A DNA stretch of 64,000 nucleotides from Osedax frankpressi (lineage: Eukaryota > Annelida > Polychaeta > Sabellida > Siboglinidae). Location of the stretch: the NCBI GenBank assembly GCA_964035775.1, contig OZ038318.1:6292903-6356902 (forward strand). Reading direction: 5' to 3'. This document shows, one piece after another, positions 51,901 through 60,900 of this stretch. The position numbers and the translations under genes were made by a program. Position 1 is the first letter of the stretch; each line of letters opens with the position of its first letter. A model generated the notes under the pieces. It did no database searches. It was not told where the DNA came from and saw only the letters and a list, made by a program, of their open reading frames with translations.

Positions 51901-54900
51901 ATGTGAAAGTGAGTAAATAAGACAGGAGCAGGTGTAGTGCAAGTTAATACATGATGTGAAAGTGAGTAAATAAGATAGGAGCAGGTGTAGTGCAAGTTAA
52001 TACATGATGTGAAAGTGAGTAAATAAGACAGGAGCAGGTGTAGTGCAAGTTAATACATGATGTGAAAGTGAGTAAATAAGATAGGAGCAGGTGTAGTGCA
52101 AGTTAATACATGATGTGAAAGTGAGTAAATAAGACAGGAGCAGGTGTAGTGCAAGTTAATACAGGATGTGAAAGTGAGTAAATAAGACAGGAGCAGGTGT
52201 AGTGCAAGTTAATACATGATGTGAAAGTGAGTAAATAAGACAGGAGCAGGTGTAGTGCAAGTTAATACAGGATGTGAAAGTGAGTAAATAAGACAGGAGC
52301 GGGTGCAGTGCAAGTTAATACAGGATGTGAAAGTGAGTAAATAAGACAGGAGCAGGTGTAGTGCAAGTTAATACATGATGTGAAAGTGAGTAAATAAGAC
52401 AGGAGCAGGTGTAGTGCAAGTTAATACAGGATGTGAAAGTGAGTAAATAAGACAGGAGCAGGTGTAGTGCAAGTTAATACAGGATGTGAAAGTGAGTAAA
52501 TAAGACAGTGAGACAGGAGCAGGTGTAGTGCAAGTTAATACAGGATGTGAAAGTGAGTAAATAAGACAGGAGCAGGTGTAGTGCAAGTTAATACAGGATG
52601 TGAAAGTGAGTAAATAAGACAGGAGCAGGTGTAGTGCAAGTTAATACATGTTGTGAAAGTGAGTAAATAAGACAGGAGCAGGTGTAGTGCAAGTTAATAC
52701 AGGATGTGAAAGTGAGTAAATAAGACAGGAGCTGGTGTAGTGCAAGTTAATACATGATGTGAAAGTGAGTAAATAAGACAGGAGCAGGTGTAGTGCAAGT
52801 TAATACATGATGTGAAAGTGAGTAAATAAGACAGGAGCAGGTGTAGTGCAAGTTAATACATGATGTGAAAGTGAGTAAATAAGACAGTGAGATAGTAGCA
52901 GATATAGTTCAAGTTGATATTGAAACTAACATTTTTGCCGGCTTTTCCAATGACTCTTCCAACCATTGTACGGGGCACTGTGATGGCAGTTCTCAAGCGA
53001 ACCTGTGAAGGAAAAAACTTTTTGAAGCACTATTGGAACGCAGGAGGTATAGGTGTAAGATAATTTAGAATTATTATTAAAAATTAAACCGGGGTTACTT
53101 TCAAAAGTTAATACTAAATATTAATTGAGAAAAATAAGATACAGATAAATGTATATAATAACTATACATATCATTCACATTATTAGTGCATAAAAAGAGT
53201 TCATAAAAAATGTAATTATGAATACAAATTTTGAGAATAAAAATAGGACTTATTTCTAATTTTACTATGAAATCGAAGTTATCCTTTGTTATTGAATATA
53301 AATGTCCTTTTAAAATCTAAAATTGTTACTTCAAAACTTACAAGTATGATAACATAACATCAAATACTTTGCGAGATCTTTCTCAGTTTATTAGTTATTT
53401 TATCTACAGATATTTACTTCGAAGATTTGTACTAAAAGTTATAAATATGAAATAATTGTAATATGTTTAAATAATAACTAATTTTATTAGGAAATCAGCC
53501 AGCGATTAATTATTTAAAAAAGAATACGCAATGAGAAATTAAAGTAAATTATTTACATGTATTCAATTTATAGTAGTTTGCCAGAAACCGTAGAAATATT
53601 CATACATTCTAAATCTAATATATACATCATACCAACCTTCGGGAAACATTAAAACAAAGAGCATTTTAACAATAGACCAGGTCAATTCGTAAATGATTAA
53701 TGAGATAGAACAGCGATGAGCATCTTTTACATTAAAATAGTAGTTTATTAGACCCAAGTTCAGACATATCATTCAATCGTGGAAAGTATGAAAAGTACAG
53801 AGTTATGAACATATCCATAAGTTAGCGCACTCGAAATAAAGAAATTCCTGTTACATTAAGTGAATGAACCCTACCTCGTCGTTTCCAGAGAAACCCTCGT
53901 GTTTCAATTTCTCGAATATGAAATAGTTGGCTCTCCAAATGGCTTCATGAACTCCTAATTCAGTAGGCAATTCATATTCAGTGATATGTCATCAGCGTTA
54001 TAAAGGAATTTCTAGTTTGTTAAGACATTAAAGTCGATAACAATGATATCTGCTATAAACAAATATATTTACATTACTAAAGACATTATAAAGATATATC
54101 CTTAGGAAATATAACATTATAAAGATATATCCTTAGGAAATATAACATTATAAAGATATATCCTTAGGAAATATAACGGTATAAAGATATATCCTTAGGA
54201 AATATAACGGTATAAAGATATATCCTTAGGAAATATAACGGTATAAAGATATATCCTTAGGAAATATAACGGTATAAAGATATATCCTTAGGAAATATAA
54301 CGGTATAAAGATATATCCTTAGGAAATATAACATTATAAAGATATATCCTTAGGAAATATAACATTATAAAGATATATCCTTAGGAAATATAACGGTATA
54401 AAGATATATCCTTAGGAAATATAACGGTATAAAGATATATCCTTAGGAAATATAACGGTATAAAGATATATCCTTAGGAAATATAACGGTATAAAGATAT
54501 ATCCTTAGGAAATATAACGGTATAAAGATATATCCTTAGGAAATATAACATTATAAAGATATATCCTTAGGAAATATAACGGTATAAAGATATATCCTTA
54601 GGAAATATAACGGTATAAAGATATATCCTTAGGAAATATAACATTATAAAGATATATCCTTAGGAAATATAACGGTATAAAGATATATCCTTAGGAAATA
54701 TAACATTATAAAGATATATCCTTAGGAAATATAACATTATAAAGATATATCCTTAGGAAATATAATGGTATAAAGATATATCCTTAGGAAATATAACATT
54801 ATAAAGATATATCCTTAGGAAATATAACATTATAAAGATATATCCTTAGGAAATATAATGGTATAAAGATATATAATTGATCATAAAAAGAATTGTTACA

Positions 54901-57900
54901 ATTTAGGATACTCCTAACAATGGATGCAAATGAGTTATAAAATGGATGAGACATCGTTGGGAAGTAGGAGACAACATCGAACCTTTGATGGTGACAATAC
55001 GTTCATTAGATGGTGTTGGCATGGTGACAACAGATTCGTCTCCGCCCTCGCAATCTACATTGTTCTCCGACTTAGCCTCAATCTGCGAGTGGGGAAGGGA
55101 GTATAGAGAATTACGGAGGGAGTTTGCGAGGGAAGATAGGGGGGCAGGCAGGAAGGGAGTATGTACTAAACTAATTTATTACAAGATTTATTATAATGAA
55201 TACAGTAAACTACCAACAATGTTTAAACTATATTTATCTTAAAACTATTACTTTCACAATACTCATCTTTTTCATTCAATCACGAGCATTTCGATTCATT
55301 GAATACTCACCTTGTACCCTTCGCATTCAGTCATCACTTACTCCCAGTCAAACCTACAAACTCACAAAGCTTTTACCCATATTCAACACTGACTTTTCCA
55401 TTTTTCTTTTATAAATCACATTCTTACCAAACAAACTCTCTCACTCCTTTATTCCTTTCTTTCTTGTATTCACGATCACTTTATCACTCCCTTCCTCACT
55501 CTCTCAATCACTCCTTCACTCACTCACTCACTCTTTCACTCCCTCCCTTCTGCACTCCCTTCTTCACTCCCTTCTTCACTCACTTCCTCACTCACTCCCT
55601 CACTCCTTCACTTCCTCTCTTCCGCACTTACTCACACAATCCCTTCTTCAATCCCTTCTTCACTCCCTTCTTCACTCCCTTCCTCACTCATTTTATCACT
55701 CCCTTCCTCAATCACTAACTCCCTTTTTCATTCCATCTCTCCGCCCTCACTCCATTTTTCATTCACTTCCTCCCTTCTGCACTCACTTCTTCACTCTCTT
55801 CTTCACTCACTTCCTCACTCACTCCTTCACTCACTACCTCCCTTCCTCCATACCCTCCTCCCTCCCTCACTCCCTTCTTCTCTCCCTCCCTTCCTCCCAC
55901 CCTTCCTCCCTACCCTCCTTCCTCCCTCTCACCCTCCCTCACTCACTCACTCACTCACTCACTCACTCACTCACTCACTCACTCACTCACTCACTCACTC
56001 ACTCACTCACTCACTCACTCACTCACTCACTCACTCACTCACTCACTCACTCACTCACTCACTCACTCACTCACTCACTCACTCACTCACTCACTCACTC
56101 ACTCACTCACTCACTCACTCACTCACTCACTCACTCACTCACTCACTCACTCACTCACTCACTCACTCACTCACTCACTCACTCACTCACTCACTCACTC
56201 ACTCACTCCCTCACCCACTCCCTCACTCACTCCCTCCCTTCCTCTCTCACTCACTCTACTTACTGTCACAAAGGCATTCGACTCCCTGATGATCTGTTTA
56301 ATGTTGGAGCCCCCAGAACCAATAATAGCTCCAACTGCTGCATTGGGAATGCTGATCTGACAAATATCCACAGCCGGGGCCGGAGACATGTTCTCCCCAT
56401 GGTAGTGATACTGGTGTCCAGTTGCAGGGAAGTGACGGTGCTGTTGGGGTATGTAGGGATGTGACGATACTGCTGGGGTATGTAGGGTTATGACGATACT
56501 GCTGGGGTATATAGGGATGTGACGATACTGTTGGGGTATGTAGGGTTGTGACGGTGCTGTTGGGGTATGTAGGGTTGTGACGGTGTTGTTGGGGTATGTA
56601 GGGATGTGACGATACTGCTGGGGTATGTAGGGATGTGACGATACTGCTGGGGTATATAGGGATGTGACTATACTGTTGGGGTATGTAGGGTTATGACGGT
56701 GCTGTTGGGGTATGTAGGGTTATGACGGTGCTGTTGGGGTATGTAGGGTTATGACGGTGTTGTTGGGGTATGTAGGGCTGTGACGGTGTTGTTGGGGTAT
56801 GTAGGGATGTGACGGTGATGTTGGGTATGTAGGGCTGCGACGGTGATGTTGGGTATGTAGGGCTGCGACGGTGTTGTTGGGGTATGTAGGGCTGTGACGG
56901 TGTTGTTGGGGTATGTAGGACTGTGAAGGTAATGTAGGGTTGAAACGGTGATGTGTATGGTTGTGACGGTAATGTAGGGTTGAAATGGTGCTGTGTAGGG
57001 CTGTGACAGTGATGTTGGGGTATGTAGGGTTGTGAAGGTAATGTAGGGTTGAAACGGTGCTGTGTAGGGTTGTGGCAGTAATGTAGGGTTGTAACGGTGC
57101 AGTATAGGGCTGTGACAGTGCTGTAAAGGTGTGAAGTTTTAAGGTGTCAGGTGTCAGTGTGATTGGGTGTGTCAGAGGAAGTGCTGTATATAATATTCTC
57201 ATGATATAGGTACTGATGGTACCCTGGTAAGACATGTCATATCTTAGTAGAGTAAGTCAGTAAAGAGTGGGTCAGTAAAGAGTGAGTCATTAAAGAGTGA
57301 GTCAGTAAAGAGTGAGTCATTAAAGAGTGAGTCAGTAAAGAGTGAGTCCGTAAAGAGTGAGTCAGTAAAGAGTGAGTCAGTAAAGAGTGGGTCAGTAAAT
57401 AGTGAGTCAGTAAAGAGTGAGTCACTAAAGAGTGAGTCAGTAAAGAGTGAGTCACTAAAGAGTGAGTCATTAAAGAGTGAATAAGTAAAGAATGAGTCAG
57501 TAAAGAGTGAGTCAGTAAAGAGTGAGTAGGTAAAGAGTGAGTCATTAAAGAGTGAATAAGTAAAGAGTGAGTCACTAAAGAATGAGTCAGTAAAGAGTGA
57601 GTCACTAAAGAGTGAGTCACTAAAGAGTGAGTCACTAAAGAGTGAGTCACTAAAGAGTTAGTTAGTAAAGAGTGAGTCATTAAAGAGTGAGTCAGTAAAG
57701 AGTGAGTCTGTAAAGAGTGAGTCAGCAAAGAGTGAGTCAGTAAAGAGTGAGTATGTAAAGAGTGAGTACGTAAAGAGTGAGTCAGCAAAGAGTGAGTCAG
57801 TAAAGAGTGAGTCAGTAAAGAGTGAGTCATAATGGGTTGGTGTGATAGCAAGTGGCTAAATCTTATCTTATCTGACATAGTATCCAGATGGTGATGGTGT

Positions 57901-60900
57901 AATATATAGAGGCTGAGAAGTCATATAAGACATGCCTAATGGTACCATTAGAGGCGTGTCTTAATGGGAATAACAGAGAATGGTAGCGTCTAACAAAAAG
58001 CATGTTACAGGTACATTAAACATATACACGTCTTTGTTGATAATGTTCACTTTTTTTCCACTTTGAGAGGTTGTTCTTTAGGGGGGAAGTGAAATACAGA
58101 AATTGAAGTGCGTTATAAATTACTCGGATCAAACAGACATGGTCAGTTGATGTGGTCAGTTGATTTGGTCAGTTGATTTGGTCAGTTGATTTGGTCAGTT
58201 GAGATGGTCAGTTAGTAAGACATTGGGATGATCAGATGGAATGGTCAGTTTTTTACGGTCAGTTGGTCAGTTTGGCTAAAGGTTATTGCACCTGATTGAA
58301 GGACGTGTACGACGACATCGGCAGTTGACCGTACGCCGAATTAGAGGTGTGACCTCCGCCGCCGCCACCACCGCCGCCACCGCCACCGCCAGCGCCACCG
58401 TGCAACTCCTTGTCGAAACACTCGCGAAGTTTCTGACTGAGCGCGGCTTCGGCGGCGGCCATTGAGGCCAGGGAACCTTTGACGGTGATGACGCGATCTG
58501 GGTACATAGCCACTACTTCCTGTACACTACTGCAACGAGGGTTCAGCGAGGGTTCAGCGAGGGTTTGTAGGGGCGAGGGTTCGTCGGGGTGAGGGTTTGT
58601 AGGGGCGAGGGTTTGTAGGGGCGAGGGTTTGTAGGGGTGAGGGTTTGTAGGGGCGAGGGTTTGTAGGGGTGAGGGTTTGTAGGGGGGAGGGTTTGTAGGG
58701 GCGAGGGTTTGTAGGGGCGAGGGTTTGTCGGGGCGAGGGTTTGTAGGGGGGAGGGTTTGTAGGGGGGAAGATAACAATGTATAAGGAATAAGAGATATGC
58801 AAATGTATAGGCCTATTGTGTAATTAATTGTAACCTATTGTAACCCATTGTAACCCATTGTAACCCATTGTATAATAATTGCAATCCATTTTATAATTAA
58901 TGCAAACTTTGAGACAGTAATACGAGTATCCGTTTGTTCACGAATCTTCTTAATCACTTTGCCTTCCTTTCCTATGATGCGGCCGCAATATCGATCGTCA
59001 GCCAGCATCTGAGAGGTGGACAGAGTGGTCAGCGGAGAGCGGTTACACCGACTAAGACAATGCCATAACCACCTTGAGTAAGATGTCACCCCTGGAGGTC
59101 GAAGTTGATTCCTGTTGCATGACCTTGAGGATCTCATGAGCTGCGTTTGTGCAATTCTCTGGCTGTCCATATATTGAGATCACCTGCCGAATATGTATAA
59201 TAGAGAGGGAGGGAGGGAGGGAGGGAGGGAGGGAGGAGGGAGGGAGGGAGGGAGGGAGGGAGGGACGGAGGGACGGAGGGACGGAGGGACGGAGGGACGG
59301 AGGGACGGAGGGACGGAGGGACGGAGGGACGGAGGGACGGAGGGACGGAGGGACGGAGGGACGGAGGACGGAGGGACGGAGGGACGGAGGGACGGAGGGA
59401 CGGAGGGACGGAGGGACGGAGGGACGGAGGGACGGAGGNNNNNNNNNNNNNNNNNNNNNNNNNNNNNNNNNNNNNNNNNNNNNNNNNNNNNNNNNNNNNN
59501 NNNNNNNNNNNNNNNNNNNNNNNNNNNNNNNNNNNNNNNNNNNNNNNNNNNNNNNNNNNNNNNNNNNNNNNNNNNNNNNNNNNNNNNNNNNNNNNNNNNN
59601 NNNNNNNNNNNNNNNNNNNNNNNNNNNNNNNNNNNNNNAACGTAGTCTGACGGTACCAGCAGTCTTAAAGGATAGCCACGTCCCCTAGCTGATATTGAAC
59701 TACCACCTGACAGGAACATAGCCTCAATATAGAAACGTCGCTCGCGGATTATAATCTATTACAAATTTACAGATGAACCCCAACAATGCATTACCGCGAC
59801 AATACCTGCATTGTAATCGCGGAAATAATGTAATGTAATTTGAACTAACGATGCTATTCAATTTAGCACACTAATATTAATATATTAATATAATAATACT
59901 CGGAAATTTATTATATTACCTTAACGAAATAAAACTCGAGTCAAACCTATAGAACTGTTATAGTGAGAACGGGGTTTATGACTGTTATTGGGGTTGTATC
60001 CAATGGTATAGCGGCCGTTAACACCGGTGACGAGAGAGGCTGTGAAGTGAGGTCGGCATGTTTACAAGTGGAGGTTGGATAGGGGGAGGGGAGGGGGCGA
60101 ACGAAGGGAGGAAAGGATGTGCAACGGGCAGGGTAGTAAGTCAGACGACGATGCAGTAGTGGGAAGAGTGTGTGCGAGGGAAGGTGAGGGAAGGTGAAGG
60201 GGACTGTCGGTCTGTTTGAGATTTACAATTGAAGAGATGTCGTGGAATTGCAATTATTTAAGAGAAAAGTTCGTTTGCAAATAGTTTCAAAAATATCAAT
60301 GATGTACTTAACAAATCCACGGCTAGCTAATATACCATATTAGGTAATGTTCACGAGAGTTTAATGAATAGAATAACAGAATAACCGGACAATGATACAA
60401 ATGAAACATCAATATCTAAACGCCTATCTAGTCCGTACATCTATTTCATGGCTATATAGTAAATGCATAATATTCTATGTCTAAAAATAGAACAGTAGTA
60501 GATTGAAGAATGGTTGGCAGATATATATATATATAATATATGTAATATATATATGAATACATGTATATATATATTATATAATTTCTAGTAATACAATACA
60601 CAAGTAGATAACAAGAATAAATAGATTTGATAACATTAGCAGCTGGTTGTTTTTAGAAAATTAGAAATAAATAAATTTTTAAATTATCATAATCATAATT
60701 ATTTTACTCCGCTCAGCACCCTTGACGTATAGCACAATATAAACGTTTGATAGGGTCTAAGATAAGATAAGATAAATTCAATTAATTGTCTGGGTGGTAT
60801 CATGTAGGGCTGAAAAAAGTTAAAATAAAAACAATCTGAGAAAAGATTTGATAATAGAATATGAATTCAACGTCATGAAAATATGGCAAGCTAATTATAT

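Noticed and set aside
30933-52586. Many similar minus-strand frames of 64-110 codons beginning MHYTCSCLIYSLSH
   Set aside because: They are translations of the 53/61-bp satellite. 53 is not a multiple of 3, so each unit reads in a new frame and a stop recurs after about three units; the 61-bp units only extend this. They are not genes.
30934-52927. CRISPR-like regular repeats
   Set aside because: Units are directly adjacent with no unique spacers, in a eukaryotic intron. This is a satellite.
57237-57878. 213-codon Leu-Leu-Thr-His-Ser frame
   Set aside because: Translation of a 15-bp intronic repeat, with no homology or splice support.
58826-58872. Interstitial telomere repeat (TAACCC)
   Set aside because: The unit is the 10-bp TAACCCATTG, not TAACCC or TTAGGG, with only four copies.
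59193-59688. Arg-Arg-Asp-Gly-Gly frames spanning the N gap
   Set aside because: Eight-base repeat translated through Ns; no gene.
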